Source of the DNA: Hoplostethus atlanticus
Taxonomy: Eukaryota > Chordata > Actinopteri > Trachichthyiformes > Trachichthyidae
Assembly (NCBI GenBank): GCA_034670405.1
Contig: JAXDDX010000004.1
Span: 6,060,001-6,124,000 of the forward strand
Reading direction: 5' to 3'
Length of the DNA: 64,000 nt
A model generated the notes under the pieces. It did no database searches and was not told where the DNA came from. It saw only the letters and a program-made list of their open reading frames with translations. Both the position numbers and the translations under genes were made by a program. Positions 40,302-60,535 of this stretch are shown here, in pieces (within the stretch, counting starts at the first letter, position 1; each line of letters starts with the position of its first letter).

Positions 40302-40350
<49 letters not shown>
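40302..40350. repeat. (GA)n microsatellite
   Basis: About 24 units, one GC interruption. Confidence 0.96.
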
Positions 40351-40351
<1 letters not shown>

Positions 40352-41000
40352 ACAACCTGTTCTTTGGTGGACCTCAACAAAAAACAATGGACATGGAGAG
40401 ATGCTTTTTAGAGCAAGTCAGAAAGAACATAAAAGAATAGAGAAGATGTTCTAGGATGAATATGGCTCGGCTCTTCAACCTCAAAACACACCACAAATGA
40501 AAAACTAATTGCATGACTCAAACGTTATTTATCTCAACTGTGTAGGTACAGCTGGGCTCAATCAGTGTAAAAGCTACTGTATGGGAAATGGAAATAGTGA
40601 TTATGAACACCTTATATTGACCAACATATAAAATATAAAAACTTGAGTCTTATACAAGATGAATAAATACATAAAATAGATAAATAGATACGATTTTTAT
40701 AGTTTTTTGGGGGGAATTCTCTCTGGTATGTTGTTGAAAACCAGTCCAGTAGAGAAACGCACACATTTTACTGAACACTCATGAAGGAAAATCAGTAGTT
40801 AATTGTTTCCTATCTTTCTAGCATAGAGGCCAAAGTTACTCAACAGTCAACATTGTGTCTGAACTGCCCAACTAAGAAGATAAGTGCATTTTATTTTTCA
40901 TATCTGAAGTTAGCGGTGGGTTATTCTACAAATATGATACATAAACTCATTGGTCTTGTTGATTTGTTCCACACTAACCTCTTGATTTTCACTGATACCT

Positions 41001-43690
41001 ACTGTTATAGATTGAAATTGTGCCACTTAGTATAATGGTACGACACCACGGAACCTTTGTGGGGTGTATCCTAGTTCCCTCCCGGTCTAAAGAATGTGGA
41101 GCAGTCACTGTGTGTTAGACAACGTGCGGCTGAACTGTGTAACCGATATTGCTGGAGTTCAGTAAAGAGCATTAACTGTCTTCAAAGTCTGCGTGCATTA
41201 ATAATATCAGGTTACTACACCTACAGTATGATTTGTGCACAGAGCAGAGTAATCATATTTTCATTGTAGGTCTCTTGGTGAGTGGAAAAGCGCACTATTC
41301 ACTTTGAACAGCAGAGGGAGCCATTACACAAGATCTAACTGGACCAGAAGGATCTAAAAAGTATATTTGAGACTCAGAATTGTTTTATTTCATCAATTGG
41401 TGCAAATGAAGAGAACAGAATCACAAAAACAACAACCTTTAATACCTGGTGTCACAGTGTTAGTGGAACTGTAGATACACACGGAGATGCCAGCTATAAG
41501 TCTGACTTGTACAGAGGTTATCCAATTATGCCATTTTACAATGTTTATATCTTTGTCTCACTCATCGCTCAGGTCAATTAACTTTCAATTCAGTACAGTC
41601 AGTATGGCCATTGATCAGAACCAAAAAAAAAAACCTTCTTGAACATCTTTACGTACAGATGTCTCCTGTATAATGCAGTATTTTCTCTCACAACGATCCA
41701 CGTGCTGAGGTGACTGATTGAAAGTGAATTGACCAATCAGCACTGAAGAATTCCTCCTTTACACAGATGATGCAAATACTACAACGCAAAGTATTACCAA
41801 ACATAGGTGTATAAAAACTGACGTAAAGAAAGAAACAGAACGTGCTTTCTCAAACACACACACGCACACGCACGCACACACACACACGCTTAAGTGGGGG
41901 ACAATGCTACCATTCCAAAGATCTTTTGAGGCTACAATATTGTTATATTTAACACAGAGTAGTCAGAGAAAAAAGCATGCAACTTCATCTCTCGACAGAA
42001 CAGGTTATAAAATATAAACTGCTGATCGTAACCAAACGTGTACTTCATAGAAACTTAGTATAGCCGCAAAGTAAAGCTCAAGCCTTGGTAACACAATCAT
42101 CACACCTTGCTTTCCATCCCAGGGCCAACTAAGACAAGCAAGCACACCATTCCATGATGACGTTTTTACACCTTGCTGCCAGCCGTGTTGATGTTTCATC
42201 TGGGGAAAGGTTATCATATAAACTTCAGTCAGTTATTTATAGCCCTGGCAAGCCCCTGGTGGCCCTAGTGTAGAAAACGGGTTATTATGTGATTTGACAT
42301 TGCGGTGACTGCAATGTACTGTTTGGCCCTTTATATTTGTTGCATAATATCTACCTGTTCAGTGGTGCCGGCCGACGTGGGTAAAATAAGAGCTATGTTG
42401 TGAAAAAAAACAGGAGGTGTGCATGATTTTGTTTGACGTGACGTTTCAGTTTGTGCCTATTCAGGAATTTTATGATCATTTTTGTGTGTTTAAATAAATG
42501 TCAAACCATTTCAAATAAATGTTCTCCAGTCGGGCGTGGGCACCATCAGTTGATATAAGATCCCATAATGATAATATTGTTAAAACCCTTCCAGCATGGT
42601 TGCAATCTCTCATATATATATATATTGACTTTCCATTGAGTTTCCATTGATTTTAACTGTGAAACCCCTGCAATAAACACCATACCATACAGAATGAATA
42701 CTGGACTCTTCACTGTTCATAACATGAAGTAAAACAATGAAACCCATATACAGTGCAACACTTACATAAAGAAGCATTAAACTCTCCCACCTCATAGTAT
42801 CGGTTTATACATTACAAATACATGGTCAAAATGCACGTCGACAACTCCTTCTCTTATGCCTTCCTTGAAGTCTGCTTGGCACGATTGTCATAAAAACAAC
42901 AAAAAAGCTTCTGGAATGGAATTATTATTATTTAGGGAAACTGAGAAGATACAAAACTGGACTGGCTTTGATATCAAACCATGCTCATACAGTAGGCGGG
43001 GTCAGCGGAAAGATATAGGCTACAGGTACTGAAACTTTAAGGCTAATAATCACAAGTAGGTGTATGTATTGGAGCTATAATAGGGCAAGAGGGTTGTGGG
43101 TAATAATGGCTAAACAACTGCTCTTGGTTGCTGCAGCCACAGTGCTCTTGAAATGCTACATGGTGAAGTAAATGGTTCATAAGAATGGAATGGCATGGTA
43201 ACATAAGCTTGAATCTGAAAACAATATGACATAATGGTTACGGACCCCCAGAATAAGTCGCTGCGTCTGTGCTGTAACTGATTTAACAGAGAATAACCAT
43301 TTCACATGAAACATTTCAAAACAGGGATTTGAGGTGCATAGCCTCGGAAAAGCCTCGCTAGTCGCACTCCTTGCCCCCAGAACCAGAAAAAGTGTTTTGT
43401 CACAAGCTTTAAATACAGCTAAAACACAACATGATAGATTTGTAAGAAAATTCAAACTTGATGGTGACAGAAAAATGGAGGGTTCCTGAATAAATTCCCT
43501 GATGAAATAAAAGCCATGATGTGAACACGTGTGGTGGAATCCAGCAACTTTACTACATAACCTCCAAGTGATGCGCCTACTCATGGCGTACAGCTGATAT
43601 GACCAATCGATAACCTTTTAAGAATGGTAATGTACAAACTTGCATAGATAAAGTGATATAGAGCAGCTTCATAATAATAGAACATTCTGA
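41001..43690. other. Unique AT-rich stretch, possible distal 3' UTR or flank of rnf144a
   Basis: Little microsatellite content (CA-rich tract at 41855-41890, AT-run at 42611-42625). Minus-strand AATAAA at 41389-41384. No open frame of interest. Confidence 0.5.
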
Positions 43691-44329
43691 TTTATTCTAT
43701 AGGCTATCCTATCATCCCTGCAAGGAGTAGCTGCTTGTTGTTGGAGGTCTCAATACCAACCGAACATGACATTAACACTCAGACCACTAACATATGCAAG
43801 TTTGCAATTTTGGGCCGGCAGGTATTTGTTAAGTATCAGAGAGTGGGAGTCTGATCCGAGCTCAGTTTCAGGGTCACGTTGGTGGTTCTAGATCAGCACT
43901 CCTGCTCGAAGAGACTTAGTAAATACAGGCCCTGATTCACATAAAACATCTGTTTAGGATAGTTGTTTTCGTAACAGCAGTTTGGGTTATACAGTATGGC
44001 TATTAACAGTGTGGCTTATGGATGACATCATAGTTATTGGAGTATAAAATAAAGGGCTTCACCGACTGACTGTAGTGCTTTGAAAACATCGCTCACTGTG
44101 CTTTCCCTGGGATGATTCAGATTTTGACTTTTGACTCTTTCTGCACAGGGGAAATGCCCTTTTTTTTTTTTGGCTATTCTCAATTTAAGGCCATTCATTT
44201 CTATTTGGCTAAACCACCTGACTGGGAGAATTACTCGAGTGACATCTATTCCAGTGAATCGTTTTAAATGGTTCCACAGCATGTGGGACGCAAAGTCTAC
44301 AGACAGACTTAATACAAATGCTGAGCTTA

Positions 44330-44760
44330 AAGGGGAACACCACTCGATTTGGGAAACTCGTTAGTGTCACGGACCAGGAGCATGAATGCAATATCTGTGA
44401 ACATGAACACTCTTCTCTAAAAGCCAGAAAGCCAGAAGACTCCAACTTGTGATGTCATCAGGTATGATGCCGTCGCTGCTCCACACAGATTTCATTGGGA
44501 TAGATGGTAAAGGTGAATGGGATAACACCTCGTGGTTAGGAACTGGCAACAGTACTTTGGGTCTATAACCTTAGGCTAGCGTTCTGACGGTCAACCAAAT
44601 CAAGTGGTAGCCCCCTTTAATATCTATACCAAACAAACGGTTTGGGAAACACTCAAAAGTACAATACATGGAACACAACTCTGAGCACAGTTCTATTAAA
44701 AGCCAAAAGGTTATAAAACAGTGACATCATCAAGAGGACATGCTGTACAGTGAGCTGAGA
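44330..44760. repeat. Two related units of a dispersed teleost repeat downstream of the rnf144a stop
   Basis: The first unit has GGGGAACACCACTCGATTTG, GAACATGAACACTCTTCTCT, AAAAGCCAGAAAG and TGATGTCATCAGG. The second repeats the order with TTTGGGAAACACTC, AGTTCTATTAAAAGCCAAAAGG and TGACATCATCAAG. The order of motifs shows a degenerate duplication. The motifs resemble a repeat seen widely in perciform genomes. It may be transcribed as part of the 3' UTR. Confidence 0.5.
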
Positions 44761-44920
44761 GCGACAACAGCCTCCCATCTCTACCTCAGCCGTGGACATG
44801 ATAAAGAAACCATGTTCTGTGTGCAAACAGAGTGACCACCAGACATGCGTGGTGTAACTCTAATGCTACGGACAGAACCTGTAGAGCTACAAAGAGTAGA
44901 GTGTGGCGGTCGGGAAAATC

Positions 44921-44941
44921 TTTTTTTTTTTTTTTTTTTTT
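44921..44941. repeat. T21 homopolymer
   Basis: A21 in the rnf144a transcript sense, about 540 nt past the stop codon. Could be the tail of an old retroposon. Confidence 0.9.
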
Positions 44942-45479
44942 GCGTATGACAAACCAACAAAACAGAGCGATAAAATAAAAGTTCCCTCGAAGGTGGCTCC
45001 GGCATGATAACGTCCATACAAGAGAACGGTAAGAAGCATTTCGTCACACTTATATATTTACTTTGCTTGTAATGACCCATATGTACCACCAAACCCACCA
45101 TCTGTACCACACCTCAGTCACTCACTGTCTAAGGCCTCCTTGAGGTGGCCCAGACCTGCTCCACGTGCCCAAACCACCATTGTCTCACACACAAAGACAT
45201 TGCGGTCCTTTTCACAAGTCTGACCTCCTCTGACCTTTGACCCCCCCCCGGGCCTCCTCTCCTACAGGCCAAGGTGCAAGGTCGCTTTCCTCCCATGCCT
45301 CTCTCCATGCAGAGCGATGGATTCCCCGAAAGCGGCCGGGGGCTGGCGCAGGCCCGGCCCGAAAAAAAAGAAACACTCAAAGCTGGTGAAAAGAATGTAA
45401 AGGGTGAAAAGGGAAGAAAAAAAAAAGATGGCCCATCCTTGCGGGGGTGGCTCTCCACCTCATCTCTGACGGGGCGCGT

Positions 45480-55018
<9,539 letters not shown>

Positions 55019-56299
55019 CTTCACCGCCACAGAGCTACAATACAAAACAGAGAAACAAGAGAGGAGGGGGGGGAATAAGAGGGAAGGAGTTAGGAGAGGA
55101 GACAGGAACCAGCAATTATTGAAGTCAAATGCATCCTGAAAAAGCATTCTGCTATTTTCCCCCCCCCCCCCCCTGTTTCCTAGTGATGCTCTCGCCGCAC
55201 AACAGCTGGCACTTGCAAGATAAGAGTAAACAACTTGGGGAACGGATAATATTCATAATTCTGCAGATGACAGACGTTGTGAAATTCATAAAGTGGAAAT
55301 GCATCTGGCTCGGTTTTGTTTGTGTCTGTCTACATAATGTATCCACGAGTCCAAGATGTGCTTTATTTGTTGTGACACTATCAGCATGACGGTATGAGCA
55401 CAGACTGAAAATGCATTGTGAGTTGTGTCCAGTGAGGACACACACACACACACACACACACAGACACAGTATGCAGGATGACACCAGCTCTCTGGCTAAA
55501 CGGCCCTTGTCAGCTGCACTCGTTCTTATTCCAGGCCTGATGCTTTCTGGCAGAATAAAAAGAAAATACAACTCCAAAGCCCCCCTGCCCTCCTTCCCTC
55601 CCCCCCCAGCAGCTCCTGTAGCTAGTTAGCTGCCTCAGCATCCGTCCCCTGTGCAATTTTCACTCGGATGAAGTACAAACACGTTTTTTTCCTTCGGCGC
55701 ACGTCATCTCTTCTCCTTTCGTGAGAGTTATTTTAGAACGTCTAGTCTCACTCTCTTCCCGCTGTACGTGAGCGCAAAGAGCACCCACTCGGCTGCTTAC
55801 AGGAAGTGGCCCCGCGCACACACACACAACGTCAGCACTGTCAAACTCTCTCCCCGTGCTACTAAGCAACCAGTGGGGTGGTGGTGGGGGCGGGTTGCAT
55901 GGATGGGAGGATGGGAAACATGGCACAGGAAAAGAGAGGTTGCTGCTTGCTTTCACTGGTCAATGCAATCCATATCATATTCCTAGCCTCCTATTCCCAG
56001 ACATGCAAGAGACTGCTCCAGGGAGTGTGAGTAACTGTGGCTAGACTGATGCTACCTACACGTGCCACCCAGAGAGGAAGGGGGGGGGAGGCACAGAGAG
56101 AGACAAGAGAGAGCAGTCCACTGGGCACCTCCTCTCAACGATAACATAAGGAGGAGGAGAAAAAGCAAGGCCGTTCATCCACCATAGCACCGTGCCAAGG
56201 TATTGCTTAATTAGGAACTTCGGTGGAGGAAATCCGGAGAGAATTTTTGCGAGAGAACAAGAAAGGAGAGAGACGAAGAGACTAATTGGTTCTAGTAAT

Positions 56300-56345
56300 G
56301 AGGCAAAACTGCCAGCCCTGGGAGTCACGTGACCTGTGATCTACC
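56300..56345. promoter_or_regulatory. GTCACGTGAC palindrome upstream of rnf144a coding start
   Basis: The perfect 10-bp palindrome at 56324-56333 matches the extended E-box bound by MiT/TFE and USF factors. It lies 1.3 kb upstream of the ATG, in intron or promoter. Function is not shown by sequence alone. Confidence 0.3.
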
Positions 56346-56603
56346 CTTCGGAGCAGGGAGGTGTGAAGGCTACCGAGGAGGTAGTGAGGGTGTGTGCGTA
56401 CCCACGTCTGACTCACTCACACAGCCTGGCGTTCATCCATCCATCCATCGACCATCACACCAACCAAACAGCACGGAGCAGTGAGGGAGCTGGATTATGT
56501 AGTAGGTGTTTTCTCATACGCGCAGGCTTAAAATGGTACAGGTTGATATCGGGATTGAGTCAAAGATTTACAAACAAAACCCTCAGGCCTTCTGGGAGAG
56601 GGT

Positions 56604-56624
56604 GGGGGGGGGGGGGGGGGGGGG
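56604..56624. repeat. G21 homopolymer
   Basis: 21 consecutive G in the sequence upstream of the rnf144a coding region. Confidence 0.9.
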
Positions 56625-57284
56625 TTAAGGGGGAGCGCGTGCAAATGCATGTGCACTGGTGGACAAAATAACAGAAACACCATGGGATAAAGGTAAAGTA
56701 ATTACAATTAGAAAGGCAAGTCATATTAAGTTGAATGCCGATTGGGTCGTATTTTGGTGGAGACAAAGAGCACACACCAAAGCTGTCCATCTCTGCCTCT
56801 ACATTTGCTAAGCTATTGAATTCCATTAGGTCTGTAGCAAAAGGTGGCATGGTGATGGAAAATAATCTCTACTGCACAATCCAAGAATATCAAAAGGGGT
56901 GTACTGTAAAAAAAAAAATATTAAGGCTCTCCTTCAACTTAAAAACATACGTTTCCTTGCTGCCTTAAACTTGCAAGTTGACCGAAATAGTACAGAATAG
57001 TAGGGTCAAAGGTCATCAGTTGTTTCCAATGTAGGAAAATTCACTGAGGGAATTAAGGACAATAAGTTCAACCAGCAAATGTCTGATTATTTTTATTAGT
57101 TGAATCCAGTTACTGAACTGCAGTCCAGTGGTAGTCATTAGTGAGAAGCCTTTAAGTGTCAGTTGTTCATGTGTCACAAAAGTATACCATGTGACAAAAA
57201 GCAAGCAGGTCACTGCACTAATGCAAGTACAAGAGGTTGGTTACTATTCACCATGGCTTGACAGAATTTGATATTATTAGTATA

Positions 57285-57330
57285 GTAATAGTATAGTATA
57301 GTATAGTATAGTATAGTACAGTACTGGGGA
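57285..57330. repeat. (TATAG)n pentanucleotide repeat
   Basis: About seven AGTAT units with one AGTAC variant. Followed by a B-box-like GGGGATTGAACTGG in reverse sense, perhaps part of a SINE tail. Confidence 0.85.
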
Positions 57331-59091
57331 TTGAACTGGATACTAATTTTCATCACGGTTATCATGAGTTACATTTTTGATCAGATGTTGGCCTATGATT
57401 TATCTACAATACATAGCAGGTCAATACCTTCTAACTTTATCCAAACAAGGAGAAGTAAGGGTTATCTTAAATGCAATGCATGCTGGGAAGTCTGCTAATA
57501 AGACAGTGCTAATAACACTGTTTCTTTTATGTGACAAACATCTTTATACTCTGAGCTCATGATCAGACAGGACTTGATTTCACTACATTCCACTGGGAGT
57601 TTTTACAGTGTGTGGACTCTTTTTGTTTCATTCTGAACCGGTTTCACTTCTCCCCGAGTTTATATTGGCCGTGCAAGAACTGACAGAGTGGGTCGATGGG
57701 GACAAATGAAATAGTTTCGTAAGGAATGCCTGAGGAGGGGAGGGAGAGAGAGGGAGACAGAGAGAGAAAGAGAAAGAGAAAGAGAGAGAGAAAGAGAGAA
57801 AGTGAGTTTTCATGACAAAAGGTAGTGCAGGCCGCTCCCACTGCTGCATTATTAACTAGAGGGTCCATTATCACTGAGTAACACACAGACACACAACACA
57901 CGAATGGGACTGTGCATGCGGGCCACTCACGCTCTCTGTGGGTTCATTTCAAATATAGCCTTCTGGAGCGCTGCACCTCTGAAAGGTCAGAGAGCTAAAA
58001 CAATATAATAAAGCCTCCAGAGTGAGTCAGAAGTCAAACATCCATCCTCACCGCCGGTCACCACATGTTGTTCATCGGTCTGAAGAGGCTCACCTCACAG
58101 CTTAACTGGACGCGGCAATGACTCTATACCCATGAGACCCATTAACAATCAGTCCCATAACAGGATTGAAGTGGTTATGCAGGTAGCCTAGAAAGTAAAT
58201 GCACTTACAGAACTTCAGCTGCATAGATAAGAGCACTTCAACTGGGAAACTACTTGGGATGTGTGAGTGGGCGGCCTTTCTTACACACAATCCATCAAGG
58301 CCTGTTGCTTCTATTCTGCATCTGTGCAAGAATACAGGTCAACTGGCATTGATATACAGGCATTTATAACCAAAACATGTTAGCACTCCGTGTCTCAGAC
58401 TAGGACACCATATTGTAGCTTCCATAGATACTCCAAAAGTTGCCATAGTAGGGTGTATTGTTGGAAAAGTCTGGATACCAATACTGGTTCCACCTAATGT
58501 CACGTTAAATTCAATACCAGTTTTAAAACACTACTCTGCAACACCTCTCTTTAATGACTGGAAGCACATTTCATCATGCAATGGACTCAGTTATTTTCTG
58601 TGTAATATCTGTACGAGTTTCTGAATCGAGCAACGCTCAATTGATTCCCCAAAGCACAAATCCTCATTAGCAAGAAGAGAGAACTTCCATTGCAACACAT
58701 TTACCTTTTGAGGCTTTTGATATATTTTACTTTTGATGCGCTAAAATTGAGACGGATACTAGAAAGTAAACCAGGACCAAGAGATCATTTTCTGTTTTCA
58801 GACCAATCCAAGTCCTAATTCAAACCAATGCTCTGTCCTGGCCTATTAAGAACACAATAAAATGCCACTTCCCACCAGAACACCCTCAGATACAATTAGA
58901 GAGAAGAGAGAGAGCTGCAACCACACGCATGTAGGCTATTCATTTACACAACATGCTTCCAAAGAAGTAATCTAATGTAACGTAACAGCTCCCAATGCAC
59001 CAGTGAATACAATCCACCATGTCATTTGCGCCTATATGAGAGAGAGAAAGTGAGAGTGAGCGACAGAAAGCGAGAGAGGGCGTGAGAGAGA

Positions 59092-59260
59092 GAGATAGAT
59101 AGATAGATAGATAGATAGATGGCTCTTTATTGTGGCTCTTTATTGTCCCTGAGGGGAAATGGCAGTTTAGCAGGCAGCGGATGTACAAAGTAACATGAAA
59201 GAAAGCACACAGCAACATACAACATACAAAATATCAAAAATATACAGGCTAGTGGGTAGT
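59092..59260. mobile_element. LINE-type 3' end with (GATA)n tail
   Basis: (GATA)n at 59092-59120, then GGCTCTTTATTGT tandemly duplicated, then CCCTGAGGGGAAATGGCAG. A GATA array next to TTTATTGTCCCTGAGGGGAAA is a recurrent teleost retroelement terminus. Lies upstream of the rnf144a coding region, probably in intron or flank. Confidence 0.55.
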
Positions 59261-59537
59261 GGCAATGGATTAGCTTTAAGAGTATGGGCGCTCCCTCGTG
59301 CACTCAGGTTGGATGAGACGATAGCTAAAAGTGCAGTAGAATGGAATGGAGGAAAGAAGACAGAAAAGGTAAAAAAAACAACAATATTTCAGTTCTCCAT
59401 TTCCACCTGACTTGGTAGCTCTCACTGTGTGTAATTATATAATGTCACACTCAAAGCATTGCATAAGGCTCTATTTATACCCCCCACCTATGGCCGATGT
59501 GACAGACGGCTGCTAACAACTGTTCGCTGTTCTGGGA

Positions 59538-59553
59538 GGGGGGGGGGGGGCAA

Positions 59554-59606
<53 letters not shown>
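59538..59606. repeat. G-run followed by (CA)n microsatellite
   Basis: A run of about 13 G (59538-59550) is followed by about 25 CA units (59556-59606). Confidence 0.96.
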
Positions 59607-59609
<3 letters not shown>

Positions 59610-60290
59610 CAATGCATGCACAAAGCTGTCTGTCAGCTGATCGGCAAGAATCCACCGCTACCCAATTAGAGAAACCGGAGGAAGAGCGCTGAGAGACAAC
59701 AACTCAAGGCCGCTCTCTTTTCAGCTGGAGTGGGATGCAGAGTCGTAATAATGGCTGAAACCATGGTGATGATGAGCCAACCGATGAGCCTGATGGACGA
59801 GCCTATAGATGTTAACTTGTGTCATTATTTGCTATAGCAACATTAACGCAGTTTGAAGGATGGCGTGATATTAGCTGATTCAAATAAACCACCTTCTGGC
59901 TGGCTTTATCAGCGAAACCTAATCTTGTCTCTCGCTGATCCCGTCAACTCCCACGCCTGGCTCAACTGCTGTGAAAGATGCACTCCTGGAACTGTATTGT
60001 AACAGGTTATAACAGGTTATAACAGGGAGCCGTGTTCATAAAGCATGTGCTTTTTGCGTCAACATCCACAATGACCACCTATTTCTAATCTCCTGAAATA
60101 CTGGCAGGAAAAACCTGCAGGGGTTTTAATTGAGAAAAGAAAAGAACGAGATTGTAATAAGCACTTAGTGATTCAGCCATCCTCTCCCCCCTCCCCTGTT
60201 CCTTTCCTTCCTTTCCTCCCTCCTCCGAGCAGAGTCCTTCTCTACATGGCTAATTGGTAGAGACTTTAACTCATTTGTGTCATATCCTCT

Positions 60291-60292
<2 letters not shown>

Positions 60293-60332
<40 letters not shown>
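60293..60332. repeat. (GA)n microsatellite
   Basis: 20 units; an interrupted (AC)n array follows at 60480-60532. Confidence 0.96.
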
Positions 60333-60336
<4 letters not shown>

Positions 60337-60501
60337 TGTGCCAACCTCCTCCTTTTATCCACACTCCCTTGGCTCACCTGTATTGGCCGTGATTATTTCT
60401 TGTGTCACCTTGTTGCGAAGCTCCCGCTGGGCAACGGACCAAACACACACACACAGGACAAATCACATGGGTAAACACGTGCACACACACACACACGCTC
60501 G

Positions 60502-60535
<34 letters not shown>

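Larger units (their letters stand above)
25246..41000. other. Gene-free stretch downstream of rnf144a
   Basis: No coding exon recognised; contents are the repeats and candidate elements listed separately. 30.0-31.1 kb is moderately GC-rich with several long but unrelated open frames. 37.2-37.43 kb is purine-rich on the plus strand. 38.3-38.4 kb has a short imperfect tandem of TCTAGTCTTATCTAGTCC. Confidence 0.65.
43691..45479 (-). other. rnf144a: Putative rnf144a 3' UTR and downstream flank
   Basis: Directly downstream of the stop codon with no other coding signal. On the minus strand, candidate poly(A) signals are ATTAAA at 44621-44616, AATAAA at 43696-43691 and AATAAA at 41389-41384. None is decisive. 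The stretch includes a T21 tract (44921-44941, A21 in transcript sense) and dispersed-repeat material at 44330-44760. Mammalian RNF144A has a long 3' UTR, so an end several kilobases downstream is plausible, but this is inference. Confidence 0.4.
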
